From positions 121,917 to 185,916 of the forward strand of contig NZ_JAAVSH020000001.1 in NCBI RefSeq assembly GCF_011947365.2: a DNA stretch of 64,000 nucleotides. Direction: 5' to 3'. The notes under the pieces were generated by a model that saw nothing but the letters and a program-made list of their open reading frames with translations, searched no databases and was not told the origin of the DNA. Shown piece after piece: positions 44,244 through 52,992 of this stretch (positions are counted from its first letter, which is position 1; each line of letters begins with the position of its first letter). A program made the position numbers and the translations under genes. This DNA is from an endosymbiont of Lamellibrachia barhami. Lineage in GTDB: Bacteria; Pseudomonadota; Gammaproteobacteria; Chromatiales; Chromatiaceae.

Positions 44244-44357
44244 CGTTTAAAACCTCAGTCACGAGAGCAGTTGCTGTTTCTGCGTGACGCCGGGTGCGAT
44301 GATGTGCAGGGTTACCTGTTCTGTTATGTTTTAAAAGGAATTACCGGTGGTATTTGA
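44244..44357 (+). pseudogene. EAL-domain C-terminal fragment
   Basis: One frame reads QSREQLLFLRDAGCDDVQGYLF, the highly conserved end of EAL c-di-GMP phosphodiesterases. Nothing else of the domain (EAL loop, metal ligands) is present upstream, where the asnB debris lies. It ends at TGA 44355-44357, overlapping the start of the HDOD remnant. It may once have been the tail of an EAL protein encoded just before the HDOD gene. Confidence 0.7.
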
Positions 44358-45192
44358 TACAAACGAAACGTTAAAACTTATCGAGGGTATAACAATACCT
44401 CTTGCACCTTTATCCTGAAACAACTTCATCAAGAGTTACAGAAGGATGAACCCGTCCTAATGGACATTGCAAATATTATCTCCCAAGACGTTGGAATGTC
44501 CGCTCTTATATTGCAAACAATCAACTCTTCATTCTTCGGCCTGAGGACGAAAATGTTCTATTCAGCATGCTGCCAGCCTGCTTGGTATAACTTATGCCAT
44601 CAATATCGTAACGGGATTGTCGTTAAAGCGCACTTTCGAGGAGTCAGGAGGTGCAAATCCACCTAATTACTGGGACTCGCCGACAAATATTGCAATGATA
44701 GCCGCAGATGTTGCACGAGTTGTTTCAGGTGTTGAACCTGACGAAATGTACATGCTTGGTCTATTTCATAATGCTGGCCATGCATTATTGAGTCAACGTT
44801 TTCCAGATTACAAGGAGTTCCTCAAGAAGAATATTAATAGAGAGGACATAATCATTACAGAGATCGAAGATCAACAATACAACACTGATCATGCAGTGCT
44901 CAGTTATTATCTTGCGCGTTCCTGGAAGCTAGATAGTCATATTGTGGAAGTGATAAGAGATCATCACAATACTAAAGAACAGTTGACTGAAATGGATGGG
45001 GAAGCTTGCACAAAGGGAAGACTATTAGCCATTCTAAAAATAGCAGAACACGTGGACAAGATATTCTGGAAGATGGATCCTGATAGTGAATGGGTGCAAA
45101 TCGAAAATGTAGTACTTGACTATTTGGGTATGAGTAAACCTGATTTTGACGATCTACAAGCAGACATGTTAGACAAGTTAATTTCTGGTTGA
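44347..45192 (+). pseudogene. HDOD-domain protein broken by two frameshifts
   Basis: It starts at GTG 44347 with AAGG upstream and reads VFDTNETLKLIEGITIPLAP. The frame shifts at about 44410 (a T-run), then continues LKQLHQELQKDEPVLMDIANIISQDVG with NSSFFG. It shifts again at about 44550 (an A-run) and continues to 45192 with LFHNAGHALL and IVEVIRDHH. The three parts together make a complete HDOD signalling domain of about 280 aa. Both breaks are in homopolymers, so sequencing error is possible. The EAL tail just upstream suggests a former EAL-HDOD signalling pair. Confidence 0.75.
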
Positions 45193-45309
45193 ATCAAATA
45201 TCGTTGTTTCGGCGTTAACGTTTAGTAGAAAACATAACAATCGGTTGCACTCCGACCAATAAGCGGGCGGAACTTCAGGCAGATAACGGGCATTTCAAGG
45301 AGAACTCTC

Positions 45310-46710
45310 TTGGACAACGAAGAGAAGAACACAGGGAACATGTTGCATCGCCTCGTGGGTGGTTTTTCCTATTTCAGCATCAAACAGCGACTGTTCGCCG
45401 GAGCAGTATTGATTGGACTGATCTTCTCTCTGGGCCTGGCCAGTGCAGCCCACTCCCAACATGAGATCGAAACGAGCCTGCATGCCGTTGCGACACTGGC
45501 ACTGTCACCCCAGGCGGAAGCGGTAGTGGCCGAGGCATTGACCCAAGTAAGCAGTGGCGCACAACGTCTCTATCTGATCGGCGGCACAGGATTCCTGCTG
45601 CTTCTACTATTGACCATGAGTGGATTCTATATCCTCACCCACCCGCTTGGGCGATGCGTGAAAGCCATGCAGGAGTTTGCGAATAACGGAGATCTCGGGT
45701 GCCGCATGCCGGTGCGGGGAAAGAATGAATTCACCGAACTCGCGGATGCCTTCAACAATTTCGTAGGAAGGATGAGCCAGATTGTGGATCTGGTGAATGC
45801 CTCCTCGGGTACTCTGGTGGCAGAATCACAACGGCTTACCACTGTTACCAGCCTGAACCGAGAGTGTGCAGGTAACCAAAATGAGCGGGTTCAGGAGGTG
45901 ACGGTTGCTGTTCAGGCAATGAATGAAACCCTCTCCAAGATCGAGGCACTGACCTCCGATGCGGCCACCAAAGCAAAAATGGTGCGCGACGAGGCGGATC
46001 GCGGCAGCCGGATTGTGGAGAATACTGTCGGGGCGATCAACGAAGTCGCGGCCCAGGTCGAAAGCGCAAACCAGGCAATCGGTGAACTGAAAGCAGCGAG
46101 TGAACGCATCGGCAACATCGTGATCCTGATTGACGGTATCACCGATCAGACCAATCTATTGGCCTTGAACGCCGCCATCGAAGCCGCCCGGGCCGGAGAG
46201 TACGGTCGTGGTTTTGCCGTGGTGGCCAACGAGGTGCGCGCGCTATCACATGAGGTGGCGGAGCAGAATGCCCGCATCGGCCAACAGATCAAAGAGTTGC
46301 AGTCGGCCACCAACAAAGGTGTGGACATTATCAGCAGCGCATTTGAGAAGGCCCACAACAGCGTGGATGTGGCTGCGCAGGCCGGTACTGCCCTGATTGC
46401 CATTACCGAAGCCGCAGAGGAGATATCCGGTATGAACGCGCACATTGCCGATGCCATGGCCGGTAATCGCAAACAGACACGGCGTGTCGATGACAATCTG
46501 GATCGAATCGTCGCTCTCTCCACCGAGACGATGGGGATCGCCGACGAGACATCAGCCATGGGTAACGAGTTCAAGGTACTGGCCCAGCAACTGGGCAGTC
46601 TGGTAAGCCAGTTTCTGGGTGGTGAGCGCCAATCGCCAGTTAGCGAAGTGGAACAGCGATCAAACAAGGGAACTGAGAGCGTCTTCGGAAACGGCACTGA
46701 ACTGTTTTGA
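45310..46710 (+). CDS. methyl-accepting chemotaxis protein
   Basis: 466 aa. There are two membrane helices (about 27-46 and 79-100) around a very short periplasmic loop of about 30 residues, then HAMP (about 100-155) and the signalling domain with the hairpin tip [19 protein letters not shown]. The sensor loop is too small for a usual ligand domain, so it may sense an intracellular or membrane cue. The TTG start is chosen because AAGGAGA lies 7 nt upstream. An ATG at 45340 is the alternative. It ends in ELF, without the CheR-binding pentapeptide. Confidence 0.85.
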   Translation: MDNEEKNTGNMLHRLVGGFSYFSIKQRLFAGAVLIGLIFSLGLASAAHSQHEIETSLHAVATLALSPQAEAVVAEALTQVSSGAQRLYLIGGTGFLLLLLLTMSGFYILTHPLGRCVKAMQEFANNGDLGCRMPVRGKNEFTELADAFNNFVGRMSQIVDLVNASSGTLVAESQRLTTVTSLNRECAGNQNERVQEVTVAVQAMNETLSKIEALTSDAATKAKMVRDEADRGSRIVENTVGAINEVAAQVESANQAIGELKAASERIGNIVILIDGITDQTNLLALNAAIEAARAGEYGRGFAVVANEVRALSHEVAEQNARIGQQIKELQSATNKGVDIISSAFEKAHNSVDVAAQAGTALIAITEAAEEISGMNAHIADAMAGNRKQTRRVDDNLDRIVALSTETMGIADETSAMGNEFKVLAQQLGSLVSQFLGGERQSPVSEVEQRSNKGTESVFGNGTELF

Positions 46711-46722
46711 CTGCACGCTATT

Positions 46723-46788
46723 GTAGGAGCGGCGCCTCGCCGCGATTACTCCGCAGATGGATAAATATCGGCGAGGCGCCGCTTCTAC
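46723..46788. repeat. REP-like inverted repeat, likely bidirectional terminator
   Basis: GTAGGAGCGGCGCCTCGCCG (from 46723) is repeated in inverse complement at 46767-46788, with one mismatch and a 2-nt gap. It is the common 'GTAGGAGCGGC' type of gammaproteobacterial repeat. It lies between the converging MCP and polB genes. Confidence 0.75.
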
Positions 46789-46807
46789 GGAATCAAACCC
46801 AAAAGAT

Positions 46808-49222
46808 TCAAAACAGGTCCATCTGGTTGGTGGTGATACGTTCAAAACTTCCGCCGACAAAATGGAGGATGCCATCCGCCACAGGGGCCAACTGCCGATC
46901 GATGTAGTGTTGATAATCAATGGGACTGCGCAGATCAGCAAGCGGCTCCGGACCGTTGAGGGTGATCAAATAGCTGATCCAACGGCCTGCGCGCTTCAGT
47001 TTGCGGGCCGCCTGAATATGGGGCGGCACATTGCGCCGATAACTTTCCAAAGGATTGCGGATGCGCTTACGATAGACCAGCTGTTCATCGAGTGCGCCCG
47101 ACTTGAGGCTTGTGAACGTCTCCCGGATGTAATCGTCCCAGGGTTCATTGAAAAAGACCCGCCGGTAGAGTTCCCGCTGAAAGACCTGAGCCAGTGGGGT
47201 CCAGTCACTACGTACACTCTCCAACCCCTTGAACACCAGTTCATACTCTCCCACCCCATTACGCACGTAACCCGCATAGCGTTTTTTGCTACCGGTTTCC
47301 GCTCCCCTAAGGGTAGGCATGACAAAGCGGATGAAGTGGGTCTCAAACTCGATTTCCAGGGCCGATTCCAGACGGTATTCTGTCTGTAGTTTGTCACTCC
47401 ACCACTGGTTGAGGGAGGTCTTGAGTTGCCGGCCGATACGCTTTGACGCCGCTTCGTCGTGATCCGCTCCAAGCAACACGAAGACCGAGTCGGTATCCCC
47501 ATAGATAACACGATAACCCTGCTGTTCGATGTAGTCCCGAGTGGTAGTGATGATCTCATGCCCCCGACGGGTGATGCTGCTGGCCAGCCGGGCGTCATGG
47601 AAACGGCAACCGCTGGAACCCAGCACCCCGTAGAAGGAGTTCATGATGATCTTGATCGCCTGGGAGAGTGAACGGTCTCCCTGCCGTTTGGCCTCATCAC
47701 GCTGTTGCCAAAGCTCGGTGATGATCTCCGGCAGAATCGACGCTTTGCGGGAAAAAACAGCACCCAGAAAACCCGGCACAGGGTCATCTCCCGGACGGAC
47801 CAGACCGAGCGGGTCTATGAGGAAGGTACGGATGATGCTGGGATAGAGACTCTTGAAATCGAGTGCCAGCACATTTTCATAGAGCCCCGGCTGGGAGTCC
47901 ATCACATAACCGCCGGGACTGGAAACGCCGTCTGTGTTGGCGCCGATATCCGGGGCCACGACACCTGCCCGGTGGAGTCTGGGCAGATAGAGGTTGTCGA
48001 AGGCGGCTACCGATCCACCCTGGCGCCCCAGTGAAAGCCCCGTCATCACCGATCGCTGAATCACGAAATTGAGCAGATCGGTCTTTTCAAAGATCGCCTC
48101 CACCAGTCGACAATCTTCCAGGTTATAAGCCGCCAGTGCAGGTTTATCCTCCCGGAAGAGCCGAAGAATCTCCTCGACCTTACCTTCACTCCCTTCGATC
48201 AGCTTCTTGCGGCCCAACAGTTTATTAGCCACTGAACCCAAGGCAAAACTGTCGAAACGCCAGAAGGCTGCCTTCAGATTGTCGATACCATCCAGCACCA
48301 CCCTGCCGGGAATGCTGGCAATCCTGACCTGTCCTGTCTGCTGGGGCTGCAGAATCGCCGCCTGCTCTCCCCCGCGTCCCATGTCGAATCGTAAACGATG
48401 GTGGCGACATCGCAACTCGATGGTATTCAGATCGAAGTTGATGACATTCCAACCCAGGATAAGATCCGGATCCCACTCGCGAAATCGAGCAAAGAACCCA
48501 GTCAGCAGATCACGTTCGCCGGGAAACCATTCGACAGGCAGATCGGTCGTCCAGTCCGCGCCATCTCCCTGCATCAAAATGGCCTCACGATCCCGGCAAC
48601 TCAGGGCGATGGAGAGGATTTCGCCGCTGAATGCATTGGTCTCGATATCGAGACTGGCGTAACTGAGTTCCGGGGTGATCATCGCTGGGCGAAGCCGTGG
48701 ATTGACCAACTCCCGGTAACCCGCCTTTTGGATCGGCTGACCCAGCACCTCCAAGCTCGCAGTGATAAAACGCTCCATCAAATAGCGGTCATGGGGTTTG
48801 ATGTCCGATTCGTAGAGGGGAATGGCATCGGCTGCGGCCCGTTCACGAAACTGCTGCAGCGATTTCTGAGCAGAAAAGTAGAGTCCATCGACGGCCACAC
48901 CATCCAGCCCATGAAGATCCAAAGGCTTGCGTTCAGGACGGCTTCCCGGCAGGTAATCCGGCCCCAACTGGATTTCGGATGGAATGAAACAGACAGCACG
49001 CTGCCCCGGATAGACACAGCGCAGCGGCCCTTCCTGGGTGTGAACCCAAAAGACAAGATCGATCCCGTTAGGCCGGTCTCTCCAGTGACGGGTTAGCAAA
49101 AATCCGGTATGTGCAGTGCAACCATCAAGAAGGTTTTCTGAGTGGATCAGTGCCCTACCAAAACCGGACGCGGCCGGTATCCAGATGGACAAAATCTGAT
49201 TTGGGATAGTAACCGACGCCAC
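46808..49222 (-). CDS. polB: DNA polymerase II
   Basis: Family B polymerase of up to 804 aa. The exonuclease residues are in DIET (SLDIETNAFSGE), WNVINFDL and YNLEDCRL. The polymerase motifs are DFKSLYPSII, IIMNSFYG and YGDTDS. The C-terminus QMDLF fits the sliding-clamp binding motif. The expected start lies just before GFLLTRHWRD, but no ATG, GTG or TTG is in frame there. The nearest in-frame starts (TTG about 49192, GTG 49222) lie inside the preceding gene. No SOS box was found directly upstream. Confidence 0.92.
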   Translation of the reverse strand: MASVTIPNQILSIWIPAASGFGRALIHSENLLDGCTAHTGFLLTRHWRDRPNGIDLVFWVHTQEGPLRCVYPGQRAVCFIPSEIQLGPDYLPGSRPERKPLDLHGLDGVAVDGLYFSAQKSLQQFRERAAADAIPLYESDIKPHDRYLMERFITASLEVLGQPIQKAGYRELVNPRLRPAMITPELSYASLDIETNAFSGEILSIALSCRDREAILMQGDGADWTTDLPVEWFPGERDLLTGFFARFREWDPDLILGWNVINFDLNTIELRCRHHRLRFDMGRGGEQAAILQPQQTGQVRIASIPGRVVLDGIDNLKAAFWRFDSFALGSVANKLLGRKKLIEGSEGKVEEILRLFREDKPALAAYNLEDCRLVEAIFEKTDLLNFVIQRSVMTGLSLGRQGGSVAAFDNLYLPRLHRAGVVAPDIGANTDGVSSPGGYVMDSQPGLYENVLALDFKSLYPSIIRTFLIDPLGLVRPGDDPVPGFLGAVFSRKASILPEIITELWQQRDEAKRQGDRSLSQAIKIIMNSFYGVLGSSGCRFHDARLASSITRRGHEIITTTRDYIEQQGYRVIYGDTDSVFVLLGADHDEAASKRIGRQLKTSLNQWWSDKLQTEYRLESALEIEFETHFIRFVMPTLRGAETGSKKRYAGYVRNGVGEYELVFKGLESVRSDWTPLAQVFQRELYRRVFFNEPWDDYIRETFTSLKSGALDEQLVYRKRIRNPLESYRRNVPPHIQAARKLKRAGRWISYLITLNGPEPLADLRSPIDYQHYIDRQLAPVADGILHFVGGSFERITTNQMDLF

Positions 49223-49733
49223 CGCCCTTCAGCGCCAGTGCCGCCTTGCGAAGATTGTGAAGCTCAGTCCCGGGCAGGCGCACGTCGATCGCCTTGCCCT
49301 GCATGTGCAAGCTGCGCTTGGCCACGCCACTCTTCCCACTCTTACCCCGCAGCATCGCGTTGGTATGGGGGGAACGATAACCTGAAATAATGCGGAAGGA
49401 TCGGTTGGAACCGAGTCCTGTTTTCAGTGTATGCAGCAGGTCCAGCAGATCCCGGTCGATTGCCAGGGCGTCTCCGGTACGGTGATCTCTAAGCAGCTGA
49501 CTGATCTCCTGAAGCCCGCCATCCAGGTACTCCCCATCGGCCCAGTAAGTGGCCGTCAGCCGCTCCCCGGTATGCAGATGGCGAAAAGCCAGACTCCGCG
49601 TTTCACTACGGGCGGCAGCGGCGACCCAGGATGGGGCTATCAAACCACTGGCCACAACGGCGCAACCACTCAGAAAGCGGCGACGACTGATGGTGTCTTG
49701 ATGATCGGCAGAGATTCTGTTCTGTAACTTCAT
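49155..49733 (-). CDS. YcbK/DUF882-type murein peptidase-like protein
   Basis: 192 aa with a Tat signal (SRRRFLSG followed by a hydrophobic stretch) and a peptidase M15-type domain. The likely zinc ligands are in SLHMQGKAIDV and FVHLD, and GYRSPHTNAML is also typical. E. coli YcbK (MepK) cleaves peptidoglycan cross-links and is encoded beside the L,D-transpeptidase ycbB. Here an ldtD-like gene lies 3.3 kb away, split off by a PKD-protein gene. Its 3' end overlaps the polB start. Confidence 0.85.
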   Translation of the reverse strand: MKLQNRISADHQDTISRRRFLSGCAVVASGLIAPSWVAAAARSETRSLAFRHLHTGERLTATYWADGEYLDGGLQEISQLLRDHRTGDALAIDRDLLDLLHTLKTGLGSNRSFRIISGYRSPHTNAMLRGKSGKSGVAKRSLHMQGKAIDVRLPGTELHNLRKAALALKGGGVGYYPKSDFVHLDTGRVRFW

Positions 49734-50085
49734 GAGCCTTCAATCTTCATCCAGCAGGTTGTTTCTGCTAACTATTTTCGGCCATCCGGCAGATAAATTG
49801 AGGGCAAGGTTAACAGAATATGAGGAAGAAGTGCCAAATCTGTGACCAAATTCACGGGGTTGGGCGGCTATTCGGCCGGTTTACGGTCCTCTCTCCCTTA
49901 GGAAGAGGGTTAGGGCGAGGGAGTTTACGGGGACTCTAAATACCTTATCTGTAGCGACCTGATCGCTGTTTATCGACCCCGCATCTGGAATAATCGCATA
50001 ACGATTGATCTGAATCATTCGGGTCATCCGAATAGCAAAGAAGCCATCACGAAATTAACTAATATTGGAGTAGAGGAGGCGGCAG
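49734..50085. other. intergenic region with short repeat
   Basis: 352 bp between divergent genes. It contains a CCTCTCTCCCTTAGGAAGAG-type short repeat (49888-49921), similar to widely dispersed 'CCCTCTCCC' hairpins. Promoters for the ycbK-type gene and the membrane-protein gene should lie here but were not identified. Confidence 0.5.
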
Positions 50086-50217
50086 ATGGCTGCTTTTGGA
50101 CGTTCGGGTCGGATTTTATCGACGGTGGCCCTAGGGCTGTTGTTGCTGGGGGGGGCTTGTTTATTTGCTTTGCCGCAACAGTTCGTCAGTCTATTTCCTG
50201 GCAAGCCTCTTTCCTGA
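50086..50217 (+). CDS. small membrane protein or 5' part of a frameshifted gene
   Basis: 43 codons from ATG 50086 with an excellent GAGGAGG site 6 nt upstream. It has one hydrophobic helix (ILSTVALGLLLLGGACLFAL) and ends PGKPLS. The next ORF (to 50584) overlaps it in the +1 frame and has no ribosome site. The two may therefore be one membrane-protein gene of about 165 aa broken by a one-base indel near 50200. Confidence 0.5.
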   Translation: MAAFGRSGRILSTVALGLLLLGGACLFALPQQFVSLFPGKPLS

Positions 50218-50584
50218 ACCGATTGCTTACTCCATGTCGGCCGCAGCTGTTTGTAGTGCGGTTCCCTCCTTCATCCATATCTATGCATTTATTTTACTCA
50301 CAGCCGTCGTGCTTAATCCGTCCAGAGCCGGACTGATCCTGATCTGTCTTGGCTGGATAGCCATAGAACTCTTTTTTGAATTCGGTCAACATCCATTTTT
50401 CGCTCAATACCTGACGGATAGGATACCCGCGTGGTTTGAAGATTTTCCTTTCCTGGAAGTGGCGGACACCTATTTTCTAACCGGCACATTCGATCCTCTG
50501 GATGTGCTCTTCATTCTCTTTGGCACAGCTGCGGCATTACTCACTTTGCATAAGGTCCAGCGGTGGGAGGTGGATCATGTTTAA
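50165..50584 (+). CDS. membrane protein, unknown (possibly frameshifted 3' part)
   Basis: The reading frame is open from 50165, and the first ATG is at 50234. It has three predicted membrane helices (around SFIHIYAFILLTAVVL, GLILICLGWIAIELFF and VLFILFGTAAALL). I recognise no family with certainty; the pattern recalls VanZ-like proteins. Its stop overlaps the start of the PKD protein (ATG 50577), so the two are coupled. The well-placed ribosome site belongs to the overlapping short ORF upstream. Confidence 0.5.
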   Translation: MLCRNSSSVYFLASLFPEPIAYSMSAAAVCSAVPSFIHIYAFILLTAVVLNPSRAGLILICLGWIAIELFFEFGQHPFFAQYLTDRIPAWFEDFPFLEVADTYFLTGTFDPLDVLFILFGTAAALLTLHKVQRWEVDHV

Positions 50585-52958
50585 GAGCAATATGGGCTTA
50601 CAGGTTTGGCGGCTGCTGTCGCTCATGCTGGTGGTCGTCTTTGGTGTCTTGTCGATACTCGGTTCGAGTGGCAGCGACCATCTGTGGGGTATTGGTGATC
50701 CATACGGTATTGCGGATGCGGGGCCTGATCAGCATGTTGAGTATTCGTCAACTGTCTATCTTGATGGCAGTGGCAGTAACACTCCCCTTGGGACAGATCC
50801 AAGCGATTATAGCGTAGTCTACGGTTGGGAAATGCTAGAAACACCGGTAGATGCTCAGTTCTGGCTCAGTGCCACAGATATTATCAATCCAATATTTCGT
50901 ACCTATTACCCAGGTGAATATGTTGTTCAGCTAACGGTCTGGTATGACGACCATATAGGGTCGGATACGGTCAAGATCACCGCTTATAAGGAGGCTGATG
51001 AGGTTCGGCCGGTTGCCAAGGCGGGTGCGGATATTGTTGCAAAACATGGTGCCTTGGTTGAGTTGAATGGCAGTGATAGCTTCCATGACCGCATCAATAT
51101 GCCGCTCAGCTATAGCTGGTTCATGACGGAGCAACCTTTGGATAGCACATCAGTGCTCTCTTCAATCGAGGTGGTCAATCCCTCTTTTATTGCTGAATTT
51201 AATGAGAGTGACAGGGGGGGACGCTATGAGGCTCGCCTGCATGTGATCGATGAGAATGAGTGGGTAAGCACCGCTGATCATGTCAGCATCTATGTCTACC
51301 CTTCAGAGGGGTATCTCCATCCCACACCGATCACCGGACCGGATCAAAATGTCACTACAGGTACGCAGGTAAGCCTCAATAGTAGTGAAAGCTATGATAT
51401 AGATGGACGGCCCCTGACTCACGAGTGGCAGTTCTACTCAAGGCCGCTGGGCAGTCATGCAACACTCTCAAATGCCAATACCCCGACACCCTCTTTTACC
51501 CCCGATGTTGACGGTCTCTATGTGCTCTTTCTAGCAGTCGATAATGGTGAATATAACAGCAGTGGATATTTTGATCATTTCGACTTTATTCGAAGTAGTT
51601 ATGACCAGCAACGCCGGGACCGGGTAAAGGTGCTTGCAACATCAAGTGCGCCTGAACCCATCGCCATCCTTGGGCCGGATCAGCGGATTGCCTATGCCGG
51701 GGCGGATAGTCTGGTACTGGATGCCAGTCGCTCCACCCCTGTCGTCGGTGGAGAAACCTGGTATAGCTGGTGGCTGATCAACAAACCGGCCACCAGTAAC
51801 GCCACTGTTGTAGCTTCTGATCAATATGATCCCAATGGTGGTCAGCTGAATTATGATATGGAGGGGGATTATGTTGTAAGAGTGACTGCAAAAAGTGTTC
51901 CTTACGATACAATCGTCTATAAGGTCACCACGAATACCCCGCCGGTCGCGGATGCGGGTATCGATCAGAATGTCACGGCCAATTTCCCGGCCACCTTGAA
52001 CGGCAGCAATAGCAGTGATGTTGACTTTGACCCTGTAGCCTATAGCTGGAGCCTGGTTTCCACGCCTGTAGACTGGACATCCTGGCCAGGCGCATGGCCG
52101 CTGCTTTCCGAAGGCAGAGAGGCCAGTCCGACCTTTACCCCAACGGTGAATGGCAACTATCTTTTACGGCTGACCGTTAATGATAATCAGGCAAACAGCG
52201 AAGCTGACAGTGTAACGATCAGTGTCTCCGGATCGATGATCAATTCACCGCCGGTCGCCGATGCAGGCCCCGACCAGCCCGATGCGGTAACAGGGGTACA
52301 GGTTACCCTGGACGGCAGTGGCAGCAGTGATCCGGATACGGATCCAATCACCTTCCTCTGGCATTTTGAATCTGTGTCTCCGGGGAGCATGATGTCCGAT
52401 GCCTCACTCGCAACGCCAACCCTTGAGCAACCGGTGTTTACACCCGATGTTGAGGGTATCTACCAACTCTCGCTTGTGGTAAATGACGGCCAGCTCGACA
52501 GCACTGCGGATACGGTAAATGTAACCGCCACAGATCCGGGTAGTGTTTGCAGCAATCCACTCACCCTGCAAACCACTTTGCCTTATCTACCAGGACTTGG
52601 AGAGGCGCCAACGATAATTCAGATTGATGCCTCAGGCGCTGACACAATCCGGCTGGTCACCTTCGATGATCCCAGTGCTTCTACGGACGTCTCGGCATTG
52701 CAGGCATTCATTCCTGATCTGAATCAGGCATCGGAAGTTAATTTTATTACGATCAATGGAAACTGGACGATATTCAGCAGGACGCATGACAATCCAGTGA
52801 GTGACACCGTATCGCCGTCATTCATCCTGGAGCGGCAGAGCGATAATATCTTCTTTAAGATCGATGTGGCGTTCACCGGTTCAGACGCGCTCGCCGAGGT
52901 GCAGATCGATTCACTGACGGCTTGTCGTTGTGGTGCGGATGTGGGGGATTGTCCATAA
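50577..52958 (+). CDS. secreted PKD-repeat surface protein
   Basis: 793 aa from ATG 50577 with GGAGGTGG upstream. An N-terminal hydrophobic signal (LLSLMLVVVFGVLSILG) is followed by about six PKD/Ig-like repeats, each opening with a form of ADAGPDQ..(V)..LDGSGS. The divergent copies include AKAGAD, ITGPDQ and AILGPDQ. A C-terminal Cys-containing domain (from CSNPLTLQT) ends CRCGADVGDCP. It is probably extracellular, in adhesion or matrix. It is translationally coupled to the preceding membrane-protein gene. Confidence 0.75.
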   Translation: MFKSNMGLQVWRLLSLMLVVVFGVLSILGSSGSDHLWGIGDPYGIADAGPDQHVEYSSTVYLDGSGSNTPLGTDPSDYSVVYGWEMLETPVDAQFWLSATDIINPIFRTYYPGEYVVQLTVWYDDHIGSDTVKITAYKEADEVRPVAKAGADIVAKHGALVELNGSDSFHDRINMPLSYSWFMTEQPLDSTSVLSSIEVVNPSFIAEFNESDRGGRYEARLHVIDENEWVSTADHVSIYVYPSEGYLHPTPITGPDQNVTTGTQVSLNSSESYDIDGRPLTHEWQFYSRPLGSHATLSNANTPTPSFTPDVDGLYVLFLAVDNGEYNSSGYFDHFDFIRSSYDQQRRDRVKVLATSSAPEPIAILGPDQRIAYAGADSLVLDASRSTPVVGGETWYSWWLINKPATSNATVVASDQYDPNGGQLNYDMEGDYVVRVTAKSVPYDTIVYKVTTNTPPVADAGIDQNVTANFPATLNGSNSSDVDFDPVAYSWSLVSTPVDWTSWPGAWPLLSEGREASPTFTPTVNGNYLLRLTVNDNQANSEADSVTISVSGSMINSPPVADAGPDQPDAVTGVQVTLDGSGSSDPDTDPITFLWHFESVSPGSMMSDASLATPTLEQPVFTPDVEGIYQLSLVVNDGQLDSTADTVNVTATDPGSVCSNPLTLQTTLPYLPGLGEAPTIIQIDASGADTIRLVTFDDPSASTDVSALQAFIPDLNQASEVNFITINGNWTIFSRTHDNPVSDTVSPSFILERQSDNIFFKIDVAFTGSDALAEVQIDSLTACRCGADVGDCP

Positions 52959-52992
52959 GTCCAGGCCTCCTGAGCGGGGTCGACACCCCGCT

